The position numbers were made by a program, and so were the translations under genes. A DNA stretch of 58,866 nt. Origin: Proteobacteria bacterium SG_bin4 (lineage in GTDB: Bacteria; Pseudomonadota; Gammaproteobacteria; Burkholderiales; Nitrosomonadaceae). Where the stretch lies: positions 1 to 58,866 of the forward strand of contig LWDH01000043.1 in assembly GCA_002083395.1 (NCBI GenBank). Direction: 5' to 3'. The notes below the pieces were generated by a model that saw only the letters and a list, made by a program, of their open reading frames with translations, searched no databases and had not been told where the DNA came from. Positions 1 through 8,924 of this stretch are shown piece after piece. Every line of letters starts with the position of its first letter. Position 1 is the first letter of the stretch.

Positions 1-241
1 GTCTGGCACCATTCTTACCGTGCAAAGGTCTCTTATCATTAAACAAATACATTGCAAATGTATAATATATGGATATAATAATATTTAAATAGTACTAAAA
101 AGTGTCTGTAGCTTGTCTTTATATGCATCAAATACAAACAGTTGTAAGTAAAATTAGACTAAACAGGAAGTAAATGAATACCTAAAAGATACTGTAATTA
201 ATTTGATAATTTTTACGCCAAATAACAGTCAGGAATTTGTC
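1..241. other. AT-rich leader upstream of traK, candidate oriT flank
   Basis: No convincing gene is seen here. The segment is AT-rich and contains a perfect inverted repeat at 47-63 (ATACATT, 3-nt loop, AATGTAT). In IncP plasmids oriT lies between traJ and traK and TraK binds next to it, so this stretch, or the DNA just left of the window, is where oriT is expected. I do not see the classical IncP nic sequence, so the exact oriT cannot be placed. Confidence 0.35.
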
Positions 242-583
242 ATGAGCCCATCGTTATCCGAACGAATCTCTATGAGAGAGCAGAAGAATCCAGGTCGCAG
301 GAATTTATATGAACCTGCTTTCCTGGCCCTGAAAACAGAAATCAACCAGGCACTTCATGACGGATGGTCAATGCGACAAATATGGTCGACGCTAAAAGAT
401 GAGAAAAAAATAGGTTGTTCCTATCTCTGGTTCAGGAATCTTGTCAAAAGGCACATTTTTGCTAAACCGGATGATTTATCTGCAAGGAAGAAGCACGGGC
501 AGCCGGTAGCCGGCATTTCTCGGGAACCGGATAACCATGGCTTTAACTATCGTTCGTCAATTGATAAAGAGGAGTTAATCTGA
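242..583 (+). CDS. traK: TraK-like oriT-binding relaxosome protein
   Basis: A basic protein of 113 residues. A central segment (FLALKTEINQALHDGWSM, then IWSTL and SYLWF) matches the pattern of IncP TraK, which wraps oriT DNA and helps the relaxase nick. I chose the ATG at 242 over a TTG 13 codons upstream because AGGA sits about 7 nt before it. Its stop overlaps the traL start by one base (TGATG). The position ahead of a TraL-like ATPase and a TraM-like protein is the IncP leader order and is the main support; the sequence match alone is moderate. Confidence 0.7.
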   Translation: MSPSLSERISMREQKNPGRRNLYEPAFLALKTEINQALHDGWSMRQIWSTLKDEKKIGCSYLWFRNLVKRHIFAKPDDLSARKKHGQPVAGISREPDNHGFNYRSSIDKEELI

Positions 584-1314
584 TGGCTAAAATACATATG
601 ATTTTGCAAGGCAAAGGCGGTGTCGGTAAATCTTTCATCGCATCAACGCTGGCTCAGCACAAGCTGGCCAAAGGTAAAAAACTGATTTGTGTTGATACAG
701 ATCCCGTGAATGCGACATTCCACGGATTCAAAAAGCTAAACGTGCGAAAGATTAATGTGATGTCCGGCGATGAAATTGATCCGAGAAAATTTGACGACTT
801 GATTGAACTCATCGCCAAATCGGAAAGTGACGTCATTATTGACAATGGTGCCAGTACCTTTGTGCCCATGTCGCACTATCTCATCAGCAACCAGATCCCT
901 GCCCTGCTTCCAGACATGGGCCATGAACTGGTTATTCATACAGTCATTACAGGCAGCCAGGCGCTACTCGACACCCTTACAGGATTTGCGAATTTAATCG
1001 AATCCTTTCCAATTGATACGCTGTTTGTTGTTTGGTTGAACCCTTATTGGGGAGAAATAGAAATGGATGGAAAAAGATTCGAGGAAATGAAAACTTATCT
1101 GGATAACAAAAGCCGCGTTTCAGCCATTATCAGAATCCCTAATTATAAAGCGGACACTTTCGGCAAGGATTTAAGTGAAATATTACAATCCAAATTAACC
1201 TTCAGTGAAGCTCTGGAGAGCAAATCCCTGCCCATCATGGTGCGTCAGCGGCTAAATATTATCAGGAAACAGCTTTTCACCAACATTGAGAATGTAGCCG
1301 CTGTTCTAGCATGA
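583..1314 (+). CDS. traL: TraL, ParA/MinD-type conjugation ATPase
   Basis: 243 residues. It opens with MAKIHMILQGKGGVGKS, a deviant Walker A motif (KGGVGKS) typical of MinD/ParA ATPases and nearly identical to the start of IncP TraL. A DTDPVN motif follows at about residue 38. TraL is a non-essential transfer protein of the leader operon with no proven reaction beyond its ATPase fold. A strong AGAGGAG ribosome site lies 9 nt upstream. It overlaps traK by one base and traM by four, so the three are translationally coupled. Confidence 0.85.
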   Translation: MAKIHMILQGKGGVGKSFIASTLAQHKLAKGKKLICVDTDPVNATFHGFKKLNVRKINVMSGDEIDPRKFDDLIELIAKSESDVIIDNGASTFVPMSHYLISNQIPALLPDMGHELVIHTVITGSQALLDTLTGFANLIESFPIDTLFVVWLNPYWGEIEMDGKRFEEMKTYLDNKSRVSAIIRIPNYKADTFGKDLSEILQSKLTFSEALESKSLPIMVRQRLNIIRKQLFTNIENVAAVLA

Positions 1315-1754
1315 CAACGACTGATCTGGATCATTTCAATAAGATCATTGAGAGAGTCGCTGCCAAACACGGCATTGCCCTCACGGATGATGATCCGATA
1401 TTAATGATTCACACACTCAATGAAATCTTGCTTGAGGAAAATATTAAAGCGCACCAGGTGCTTTTAAATAATTTTCGCTCGACCTTGGAAGAAAATATCA
1501 ATAAATGGTCACAAGCTACGGAAAATAAAGCCAATTCGCTGCTACAGGCAAGCTCTCGCAACACCAATCTGTTAACCGAACAAATAATTAATTCCTGTTT
1601 TGAGTCAATCGATCAAAAAATAGAATCGGCTTTTAACGAGAAAATAAAAGAGATAGCAACGATAGTCAGAAATACCAGGCAAGCAGCCATCATTAATTTA
1701 TTAGCCACAGCCCTGTTCTTCATTGCTGTCCTGGTTATGGTACTTGTTTTCTAG
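1311..1754 (+). CDS. traM: TraM-like membrane-anchored conjugation protein
   Basis: 147 residues. The middle (about 45-115) is polar and heptad-like, suggesting coiled coil, and the last 22 residues form one hydrophobic segment (AAIINLLATALFFIAVLVMV), so the protein is probably tail-anchored in the inner membrane. Size, topology and position after traL fit IncP TraM. It starts inside the traL stop (ATGA overlap). The molecular role of TraM is not established. Confidence 0.7.
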   Translation: MTTTDLDHFNKIIERVAAKHGIALTDDDPILMIHTLNEILLEENIKAHQVLLNNFRSTLEENINKWSQATENKANSLLQASSRNTNLLTEQIINSCFESIDQKIESAFNEKIKEIATIVRNTRQAAIINLLATALFFIAVLVMVLVF

Positions 1755-1793
1755 GACTTATCTTATCCGGGAAAATATTTCAGAGGTTTTGAT

Positions 1794-2906
1794 ATGAGTA
1801 ACACACAGAAAATTAATAGTACAATTACGCATGCGTCTGTAAATAAATGTGCGATCTCTCATACACGATATAAGCTAGTGAAAAAACCTCCAGAAAAGTA
1901 CATCAAAAGCCTTCAGCTTGATCTGTTCTCGCAGTTTGTCACCAATGACAAAAGTGAGGTTTCAAATACCGTTGAAATATGGGAAAGTATTCCGAAATAT
2001 TTTTTCACACCTAAACAAGTTGAAAAATTACGCACAAAGACAGGGCATGCTGACCCATATAAAATGGAATTCTCATATGATGGCATTTCCTGCAGCGTTA
2101 AGATTCAACCTGCTCTAATTGAACAAAAAGACGGAGGCTACAAAGCCTTCTTTCCGAGTATTACTGAAGAACTCGTCGAGGAAGCTTTAAAGAAATATCT
2201 TACAATTCAAAATTATGGCATTCATGATGTCAATAAAGCTGAAACCTGGGTTCGTTTTTCTTTAAGCATGATACATCGGGAGCTTAAATCAAGAGGACGC
2301 ACCCGAAGTCGGAATGAGATAAAACACGCTATCGAAGTCATGAATAAATGTAACATTTCCTTGTTCAAGGATAAAAAAGAAGTTTGGAGTGGAGCTATAC
2401 TACAAGATTTGGTAACCGTTGGCCGTGAGGAATATCTAGCTGATACCGACGCTCACCATATTGGCAGATTACCTCTGTTTATCAGCCATGCAATAAATCG
2501 CCTTGAATACAGACAATTTAACTATGATCGTCTGATGAGCTGCGATGAACAACTCTCTCGCTTTATTTATAAGAAATTAATCAATCGTTACCGGCACGCC
2601 AATCTTATCAATAACTATCATTTCATGTTTTCAGATTTGAAAAATAGCGGATTATTGCAGCAGAGCAGAGAAATTGATAACAGAAGAAAAGTGCTTTCAG
2701 CATTAGACGAATTAAAAGAAAAAAATATCATAGCGAGCTATGAAACAGACGAACGTAAAGAAAGTCGTGCAATAACTGATGTGAAATATACAATTTTTCC
2801 TTCTAATCAATTTATAAGCGAACAAAAAGCCGCCAATAAACGTGTCAATGACACGGAAAAGCAAGTTATTGATACAAAATCAAAATCTCTGGATAAATTC
2901 CTATAA
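1794..2906 (+). CDS. Plasmid replication initiator protein (Rep)
   Basis: A basic, mostly helical protein of 370 residues, followed directly by an array of 13 iterons and DnaA boxes, the usual layout rep-oriV of theta-replicating iteron plasmids. The central part (about 120-310, with WVRFSLSMIHRELKSRGRTR and later YHFMFSDLKNSG) has the look of tandem winged-helix domains that bind iterons. I cannot name the Rep family; it does not look like a simple TrfA copy. The role as initiator is inferred from context plus general resemblance. The ATG at 1794 follows GAGG about 9 nt upstream. Confidence 0.8.
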   Translation: MSNTQKINSTITHASVNKCAISHTRYKLVKKPPEKYIKSLQLDLFSQFVTNDKSEVSNTVEIWESIPKYFFTPKQVEKLRTKTGHADPYKMEFSYDGISCSVKIQPALIEQKDGGYKAFFPSITEELVEEALKKYLTIQNYGIHDVNKAETWVRFSLSMIHRELKSRGRTRSRNEIKHAIEVMNKCNISLFKDKKEVWSGAILQDLVTVGREEYLADTDAHHIGRLPLFISHAINRLEYRQFNYDRLMSCDEQLSRFIYKKLINRYRHANLINNYHFMFSDLKNSGLLQQSREIDNRRKVLSALDELKEKNIIASYETDERKESRAITDVKYTIFPSNQFISEQKAANKRVNDTEKQVIDTKSKSLDKFL

Positions 2907-2907
2907 A

Positions 2908-3468
2908 CTAGTAGGTATAACTCACATATCTGATAAAAAGTAGAAGGTGTGACTCACATTAGAATTCTAAAAAGTCACAAATAAATGTATTAATAGAACA
3001 TAAAAAAACAAATTATTGATGCAAACCCAACATCTATCAATAAACCCGCATAACGTAGCAGGTATAACTCACACATCAGCAAGAATGTAGAAGGTTTATC
3101 TCACACATCAACAACACAAAAAAACAAATCAAGAACTTAAACTCAAATCTTGTGGATAAAACCATATAAAGTAGTAGGTATAACCCACACAAAGTAGCAG
3201 GCGCAACTCACACTTCAATTAATAAGTAGAAGGTATAACTCACATTTAGTAGAAGGTATAACTCACCTTTAAAACTTTTCAATTTTTTGTAGCTAATTTT
3301 TAGCTTAATTTTATTGAATTTTTATAAAAGGATAGAAGGTATAACTCACACATCATTAAAAAGGTAGAAGGTTTAGTACACGCAACGTAGAAGGTATAAC
3401 TCACAGAAAAGCCAAAATGTAGAAGGTACACCTCACAGATAACTACAAGTAGTAGTTATAACTCACAG
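2908..3468 (+). repeat. oriV iteron array, 13 direct repeats
   Basis: Thirteen 20-bp direct repeats with consensus GTAGAAGGTATAACTCACA start at 2908, 2940, 3055, 3087, 3171, 3194, 3226, 3249, 3332, 3364, 3387, 3419 and 3449. The copy at 3364 is the most degenerate. Start-to-start distances are 32, 115, 32, 84, 23, 32, 23, 83, 32, 23, 32 and 30 bp, mostly near whole numbers of helical turns, as expected if Rep monomers line up on one DNA face. A DnaA-type box (TGTGGATAA) lies inside the array at 3151-3159. Iterons of this kind bind Rep and also control copy number. Confidence 0.93.
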
Positions 3469-3605
3469 TTTGAATATATAAATGTTCAATATCTTTATGA
3501 TTATATTAAAAAAATAAATATCCAAAAAAGCCCTATTCTTTTCTTCTTTTAATCTTTTTTATATTAGTCTTTAATTAATCATACCTGTGGATATGTGGAT
3601 AACAT
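3469..3605. other. AT-rich unwinding segment with DnaA boxes
   Basis: Directly after the last iteron comes a very AT-rich stretch. It is closed by TGTGGATAT (3586-3594) and TGTGGATAA (3594-3602); the latter is a perfect reverse complement of the DnaA box TTATCCACA. Iterons, AT-rich DNA and DnaA boxes together support placing the replication origin at about 2900-3605. Confidence 0.7.
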
Positions 3606-4067
3606 TTTGAACGATTTAATTAAACCACCAGAGTACAGAATCTTACAAAGATAAAAAATAATGAAGAATTATCCATTCAGAATACACCTAGTTTGCCTTA
3701 AATCGCATCAAAAACGCGCCGAATAAATAAATGATACCCCATCCTTACCTTTGATCGATTTAACACAACTGAGCTCGTTTAATACACTTTATTGAACAAC
3801 TGAATGGCAGTCTACTAATCAAGATCGTTTCACTCACAAAAATATTGGGGCTGTCTGCCCCAAACCCCGAGGATATTTAAAAAACAGTGATGTACATGTA
3901 TAAATGAACATCAATATTCAATGACTTGTAGTATATTTACTTTTCAACGCAAACACTGTTAGGTAAAAGGGGTTTTAGTTATTTCAAAACGCCCTTGCAG
4001 CAAAAGGCAATCTCTACCTAGATATATCAAATCTATAGTGCAGACTATGGATAGCAGCCAAATTTCA
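3606..4067. other. Intergenic, one hairpin, no gene seen
   Basis: No ORF here resembles a gene. A perfect 7-bp inverted repeat TTGGGGC / GCCCCAA with a 5-nt loop lies at 3845-3863. It has no T tract, so it is not a clear terminator and could be a protein-binding site or part of the origin. Confidence 0.4.
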
Positions 4068-5253
4068 TTATTCCCTTTTTCCTTTCAGAATATCCATAAA
4101 ATCATATATGGCGATGGCCGTAATATCATGCGGTAATGGAAATCTATCCTTTCCAGCATAAATGACAAACTTTTTTTTGCGGCTTAATATCTTCGCAAGC
4201 CTCATGAAATCCACGTCCTAAGCTAAGAGATGTGCCTTTTTTAATTTCTATTGCCCATCTTTCATTAACACCAAATTCCAGGACAAGATCAATCTCAGCC
4301 CCGCCTGCCGTTCGATAGAAATATGACCTTACGCGAGGAGGTAAAACAGATGCTATATTTTCTATAACAAACCCTTCCCAGCTTTTTCCGACGACCGGAT
4401 GACCTAGTAGATCATTATAAGAACCGATATTCAGCAGTGCATGCGTGATACCGCTATCGCGCACATAAATTCTAGTCGATTTGACAAGGCGCTTTTTGAT
4501 ACTGGCCGTATAGGGTTGTATTTTACGGATTAGAAGCAGATCAACCAGAAGATCAATATAACGAGCGACTGTTACGCTTGAAACTTCGATATTAGTTGCG
4601 AGCTTGGCAGCATTGATATTGGTTCCCTGGCTATGCGCCAGCATCGTCCAGAATCTTCCTAACGTTTCTGTTGGAATTCTTGGCCCTAATTGCGGAATAT
4701 CCCGTTCAAGGTAGGTTCTGATGAAATCATAGCGCCAGTTCAAGCTAGTTTCATCATTACCGGTCAACAGGCTGTCAGGAAAACCGCCCTTCAACCAGAG
4801 ATCATTGACGGCTTGGTAATGTTGAGCACTTTTTGTATATTCCAAGACATTAACCGGAAACATCTCAATATAAGAAATACGTCCGGCCAAGGTTTCACTG
4901 GATTGTTTAAGAAGATCAATGGAGGCTGAGCCTAAAAACAGAAACTGCCCTACCTTGTTACCTTTTCTGCGTTGTTGATCAATGAGTCCACGGATCGGCG
5001 CAAAAATATCCGGTAACCGTTATACTTCGTCCAGAATAATCAGCTTATCGCTGTTTGCTGTGTGAAAAGCTTCAATGTCCTGAGTTTTCTGAAGATCGTT
5101 CCGGTTTTCCAGATCAAGATAAACAGATGGAATAGTATCCGCAATATTAATGGCAAGCGTTGTTTTTCCTACTTGACGCGGCCCCATAAGAGCCACAGAT
5201 GAATTGGTTGCCAGAGCAGAACGAATTTTATCTTCAAGATGCCTTTTTATCAT
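4068..5253 (-). pseudogene. Broken AAA (AAA_14)/DUF4143 ATPase
   Basis: The gene family is a roughly 390-residue ATP-binding protein with an N-terminal AAA domain and a C-terminal DUF4143 nuclease-like domain. The first 77 codons give a clear P-loop (GPRQVGKTT) and a Walker B end (IILDEV). The expected next residue Gln (DEVQRLP) is replaced in frame by TAA at 5020-5022, and the frame then continues normally (RLPDIF and onward). Near the end a run of eight A (4171-4178 on this strand) shifts the frame; with seven A the reading resumes as KKFVIYAGKDRFPLPHDI and stops at 4068. Two independent lesions make this a decayed gene. The function of these proteins is poorly known. Confidence 0.85.
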
Positions 5254-5442
5254 CTGCGCATATATAACATTAAATATTAAAATTGCATAGTTATTGCTCT
5301 GAAGTATATAGTGATTAGTGGATGTTTATGTTGTTTCAAACGGTATGTCACTGATATTGTTATAAATCCCCCTCCCCTCTTTTCCCATGTATACACGGAT
5401 ACCCCTTCCGATTTCGTCATATGAAGCCGGATATTTATTCGG

Positions 5443-5556
5443 TTCACATGTTTTTCTAAATTAGGTTATAGTAATTATGCAGTACAGGCAGGGATGCCGA
5501 TGACTGCAAACGGTGATATACCAGCTCCGCCACTTGAAAAAATGGCGGAGTTTTTC
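5443..5556 (+). ncRNA. Candidate small RNA with own promoter and terminator
   Basis: A promoter-like pair TTCACA (5443-5448) and TATAGT (5467-5472), spaced by 18 bp, would start transcription near 5479. The transcript would end at a textbook rho-independent terminator: CTCCGCCA (5525-5532), 10-nt loop, TGGCGGAG (5543-5550), then TTTTT. The RNA would be about 75 nt. The same span could encode a short peptide starting MTANGDIPAPPLEK, so a small mRNA is the alternative. No known plasmid RNA family is recognised. The flanks 5254-5442 and 5557-5643 hold nothing else I can identify. Confidence 0.4.
5525..5556 (+). terminator. Rho-independent terminator
   Basis: An 8-bp GC-rich perfect stem (CTCCGCCA/TGGCGGAG) with an A-rich 10-nt loop is followed at once by TTTTTC. 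On the opposite strand the T tract is weaker (TTTTTT of the loop only), so it acts mainly on plus-strand transcription. Confidence 0.75.
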
Positions 5557-5643
5557 ACATATATTGTCTCTATAACTAGTAATAGCTAAGTCAGGAATCC
5601 CATTCGATTTTACATATTAATTTCTTGCATTTAAAAATATTAA

Positions 5644-5691
5644 GATAGCTATCTTGATAGCTTATCTATAATAGATAGCTGGATAGCTAAC
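5644..5691. repeat. Partition-site repeats, left part
   Basis: This contains the palindrome GATAGCTATC at 5644-5653, then GATAGCTT, and GATAGCTG followed by GATAGCTAAC. It matches the modules found at 6557-6604 and 6679-6724 and is the left end of the array that precedes parA. A foreign insert at about 5725-6304 separates it from the rest. Confidence 0.7.
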
Positions 5692-5724
5692 TATGTTAAG
5701 TTATTTTTTAACAAAAATGAGATG

Positions 5725-6304
5725 GGTAGTGTTTCAGTTGAAAGTAACGTGACGGTTTTCAGCCGTCAATAGTGCCCTGCGTCTTAACCATCTAATAAAT
5801 TTTCAGGAACCTAAAATAATCATCCTTTGTATACTAGGCTGGTGAGCCGACTCTAATAAGGAGACAGACGATGCGTGTGATGGTGTTAGTGAAGGCTACC
5901 GAAGACAGCGAAAAGGGCTTTGTCCCGACGGCCGAGACGAGGGAGATGATGGAGGCCATGGGGCAGATTTAATGACGAGCTGGTTACGGCAGGCATTATG
6001 AAGGACGGAAACTGTGACGGCCTTACGCCATCTTCGCAGGGCAAGCGTATTGCGTTCGATGGACCCAACCGTACAGTTATTGACGGGCCTTTCCCCCACC
6101 CGCGCGAGCTGGTCACCGGTTTCTGGCTCTGGGAAGTCAAGGATATGGACGAGGCGGTCGCCTGGGTGAAGCGCTGCCCCAATCCCATGCCAGGACCGAG
6201 CGAGATCGAAATCCGCCCGCTATACGAGATGTCTGATTTAGAATGAATCCGCACATCGGGAATTGAATCTGCCTCACCATTTTAAAACTGAGGCTCTACG
6301 CTGG
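5725..6304. mobile_element. GC-rich 0.58-kb insert splitting the partition repeats
   Basis: The flanking array reads through if this segment is removed: the left side ends ...AATGAGATG, the right side resumes GATGATTAA, and an uninterrupted copy of the same unit exists at 6615-6660. GATG is present at both edges (5721-5724 and 6305-6308), like a 4-bp target duplication. Near the ends are imperfect inverted repeats: GTAGTGTTTCAGTT on the left against GTAGAGCCTCAGTT on the reversed right, 11 of 14 matching. There is no transposase inside; the only gene is the broken YCII gene. It could be a non-autonomous element or a passenger segment. Confidence 0.55.
5871..6245 (+). pseudogene. Frameshifted YCII/DGPF-domain protein
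   Basis: A good ribosome site (AAGGAGA) precedes ATG 5871. The frame gives MRVMVLVKATEDSEKGFVP and stops after GQI at about 5970. One base later the family sequence resumes in another frame (FNDELVTAGIMKDG, then the hallmark DGPFPHPRELVTGFW) and ends at 6245. A single extra base near 5967 explains the break. Intact members are about 120-140 residues of unknown activity. The GC-rich composition differs sharply from the flanking repeats. Confidence 0.8.
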
Positions 6305-6350
6305 GATGATTAAACTTTATTAAGAGATTCATGAAATGATATCCTCTAAA

Positions 6351-6822
6351 GATAGCTATCCAGATATCATTCAATTTAAGCTACCTAGATAGCTATCAAT
6401 ATTATGCTTGTTATATGAATCTAAAAATTAAAAGCCGTTAAGTTATTGAGTTGATTTTTATATAGATAGCTAACATGCTATCTATATATGTTCATAGGTA
6501 TATTATCTATAGTAATATGCATCTGGGGTTATCCTACCAATAATGATTAATAATAAGATAGCTATCTGGATATCCTTTTTATATTAGATAGCATGATAGC
6601 TAACTAAATTTAGCGATTTTTAACAATCCTGAGATGATTAATTCTTGTTAAGAGGCTTAGGAAATTATCTTCTATAAAGATAGCTATCCAGCTATAAATA
6701 ATATTAGATAGCTTGTTAGCTATCTATGATAACATGTATCTAATGCTTTATTCGTCGGATAGTGGTTAATACTAAGATAGCTATCTGACTATCATTCTAT
6801 TTAAGCTAGCTAGATAGCTATC
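6351..6822. repeat. Partition-site (centromere-like) repeat array
   Basis: Perfect GATAGCTATC palindromes occur at 6351, 6388, 6557, 6679, 6776 and 6813, with many partial copies (GATAGCTAAC, GATAGCAT, GATAGCTT) between them. The 47-bp module 6351-6397 is repeated with few changes at 6776-6822, each holding two palindromes 37 bp apart. The array ends 24 bp before the parA start, so it is likely both the centromere and the operator through which the partition proteins repress their own operon. Confidence 0.8.
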
Positions 6823-6846
6823 GTTTATAAAAAGGAAGAGCATAAC

Positions 6847-7539
6847 ATGCCGATAATTGTTTTTGCATCATCTAAAGGTGGGGCAGGGAAAACCACCGCA
6901 GCTATTGTTCTGGCATCAGAACTTGCACAACATAATACAAGCGTTACATTAATTGATGCTGACCCAAACCAACATAGTGCAAAATGGGCTATGAAAGATG
7001 GTTGTCCATCGAATATAAAGCTTGTTGAAAAATCGACTGAAGAAACGATTATAGATGATATAGATAATGCTCAAGAACAAACAGCTTTTGTTCTTGTAGA
7101 TTTAGAAGGAACGGCAAGTATGGCGGTTGCTAGCGCAATAAGCCGTGCAGATTTAGTAATCACGCTATGTCAAGGTTCACAAGATGATGCAGACGAAGCA
7201 GCAAAAACCATTAAATTAGTTAATCGGCAGGCAAAGGTATTAAGTCGCTCAATTCCTTTTGCTGTACTTATGACGCGCACAAATCCAGCAATTACGCCAC
7301 GTACTTTAAAACATATCATGAATGAATTTCGTGATGCAGGAGTTGATATTTTTAAAACTAGCCTGATCGATAGAGAAGCATTTAGAGCCATTAGGTCTTT
7401 CGGTGGTACGGTCAATGATTTAGATCCAAGACAAGTATCTGGTATTGAAAAAGCAATTGCAAATGCCCATGCTCTGGCGGTTGAAGTTATCGAAAGAATC
7501 AAGGGTATAAAGAGAGAAAGAGGCCAAAATCATGACTAA
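6847..7539 (+). CDS. parA: ParA-family plasmid partition ATPase
   Basis: 230 residues, the small type Ib size without an N-terminal DNA-binding domain. It starts MPIIVFASSKGGAGKTT with the deviant Walker A SKGGAGKTT, followed by DADPNQHSAKW at about residue 38 and a VDLEGTAS motif near 83. Such ATPases pattern the nucleoid and pull plasmid copies apart. The AAGGAAGAG ribosome site is 5 nt upstream. It overlaps the next gene by 8 bp. The repeats upstream and the small basic partner downstream complete a partition locus separate from korB. Confidence 0.9.
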   Translation: MPIIVFASSKGGAGKTTAAIVLASELAQHNTSVTLIDADPNQHSAKWAMKDGCPSNIKLVEKSTEETIIDDIDNAQEQTAFVLVDLEGTASMAVASAISRADLVITLCQGSQDDADEAAKTIKLVNRQAKVLSRSIPFAVLMTRTNPAITPRTLKHIMNEFRDAGVDIFKTSLIDREAFRAIRSFGGTVNDLDPRQVSGIEKAIANAHALAVEVIERIKGIKRERGQNHD

Positions 7540-7885
7540 AGAACGTGCACATTTAAATTTGAGTGATGATCTGGATATATCAGAATTTCTTCCAGTTAAA
7601 AAAGAGAGAAATAGAGAAACAGAGTTAAAAACTCTTGAAAAAGTGGCGGAGCAATCAGGATTCGTAAGCAGGAAAAATAAAAGCCAGAGAAGAAGAAAAC
7701 CACAATCACCTTTTAAAAATCAATTAAATTTAAAGTGTCGAGATGGAATAAAAGAATTATTTCAGGATATCGGTGAACAATTAGGTGTCCACGACCATAC
7801 TACTTTTGAACAAGCACTTTTGGCGTTGATTGAAAAAAATGGTTTAAATGATTTATTGCAACGTTACAGAGAGATTGCAAAATAA
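7532..7885 (+). CDS. Small centromere-binding partner of ParA (VirC2/ParG-like)
   Basis: 117 residues with a basic, disordered-looking first half (residues 40-65 rich in Arg and Lys) and a C-terminal part (LNLKCRDGIKELFQDIGEQ) that resembles the ribbon-helix-helix of VirC2/StbC-type proteins. It overlaps parA by 8 bp and is therefore co-translated. By analogy with type Ib systems it would bind the GATAGCTATC repeats and stimulate ParA. The family call is tentative; the role comes mostly from position. Confidence 0.6.
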   Translation: MTKERAHLNLSDDLDISEFLPVKKERNRETELKTLEKVAEQSGFVSRKNKSQRRRKPQSPFKNQLNLKCRDGIKELFQDIGEQLGVHDHTTFEQALLALIEKNGLNDLLQRYREIAK

Positions 7886-7907
7886 AAAACCATAAAATAT
7901 TTTTTAT

Positions 7908-8804
7908 TTACATATTTCGAAAGTGCTCTTTTATTGTTTTAATTAAAAAACTAGCAGCGGGGCTTAAGTACCTGTCATTTGATATTGCAAGTACAACTTC
8001 TCTCCCTGGTATTTGCTTGTCGTTGCCTATTAATTTGATGTAGCAAATATTTTGTTCATCTTTATGTTTCATTGAAATGGATGGTAAGATTGAAATTCCG
8101 TATTGCGATTCTATAAGTAATTTAATGGTGCCTATCTGAGAAGCCTGAAATACCGCTTTCGGAATAAAATTCTCGTTAAAACAAAAATGTTCAATCTGTT
8201 TAGTAAGACAATGAATATCTTCTAATAATATAAATGGCATACCTTCCAGTTGATTGACATGAACTTCCTTCAGCTTTGCTAATGGGCTATTTTGATGAAC
8301 AGCTAGGTAGAATGTGTCAAAAAATAATGATTCAATCGTCAAATTACTTTGATCAAAAGGTAATACTTCAATCAGAATATCAAGTTCTCCGCATGAAGCA
8401 GCATTTATCAGCACCTCAGAAACTTCTTCACGAATAATAACATTAGCTTGTGGATACTTCTGGGACAATGACTCGAGTATTTTTGGTAGAATAAATGGCG
8501 CTAATGTAGGAAGTATGCCGACTCTAATTAATCCTCCGCTATTTTGATCTACTTCTTTCATTTCGACTTTAGCATCGTCTACGCTTCTTAGAATTTTGCA
8601 CGCATGTTCATACAAAATTTGCCCTGGCTTTGTAAGTACCAGCTTACCTTTAATTCTTGAAAAAAGACGCTTTCCAACAATACCCTCAAGTTTCTTTAAT
8701 TGCTGACTTAGTGATGGCTGAGATATAAAACAAGCTTCTGCTGCTTTAGTAATGCTTCCAGTTTTAGCTACAGAAACAAAATACTTCAATTGATGTAGTT
8801 GCAT
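7908..8804 (-). CDS. LysR-family transcriptional regulator
   Basis: 298 residues, standard LysR length. The winged helix-turn-helix is at 1-60 (MQLHQLKYFVSVAKTGSITKAAE, then SQPSLSQQLKKLE), followed by a two-lobed substrate-binding domain from about 90. The N-terminus resembles CynR/NAC/CbbR-type members. It is divergent from the P460 genes with a 230-bp gap between them, the usual arrangement for a LysR regulator controlling the neighbouring operon. Its inducer cannot be read from the sequence. Confidence 0.88.
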   Translation of the reverse strand: MQLHQLKYFVSVAKTGSITKAAEACFISQPSLSQQLKKLEGIVGKRLFSRIKGKLVLTKPGQILYEHACKILRSVDDAKVEMKEVDQNSGGLIRVGILPTLAPFILPKILESLSQKYPQANVIIREEVSEVLINAASCGELDILIEVLPFDQSNLTIESLFFDTFYLAVHQNSPLAKLKEVHVNQLEGMPFILLEDIHCLTKQIEHFCFNENFIPKAVFQASQIGTIKLLIESQYGISILPSISMKHKDEQNICYIKLIGNDKQIPGREVVLAISNDRYLSPAASFLIKTIKEHFRNM

Positions 8805-8924
8805 AGTTTTTTCCTAGCTCTCCATAGATAATAAGTATTAGTAATAGTAAAAAGCACGTATTAACATGCTTACATCAGTTGGAGAGTGTAGACTAAATGT
8901 AACAGCTGATAAGCCCTTAGTAGT

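Noticed and set aside
1..241. Definite oriT call
   Set aside because: The position fits, but the IncP nic core and relaxase-side genes are not in the window.
2908..3468. Iteron array as CRISPR or simple tandem repeat
   Set aside because: 20-bp direct repeats lie behind a Rep gene with DnaA boxes and spacing near helical turns; this is an origin layout.
4068..5253. Programmed frameshift or readthrough in the AAA/DUF4143 gene
   Set aside because: Two different lesions, one an in-frame TAA without a stimulatory structure I can see; family members are not known to use recoding.
5644..6822. GATAGCTATC repeats as a CRISPR array
   Set aside because: Repeats are short palindromes with irregular spacing, no unique equal-length spacers, and a partition operon follows directly.
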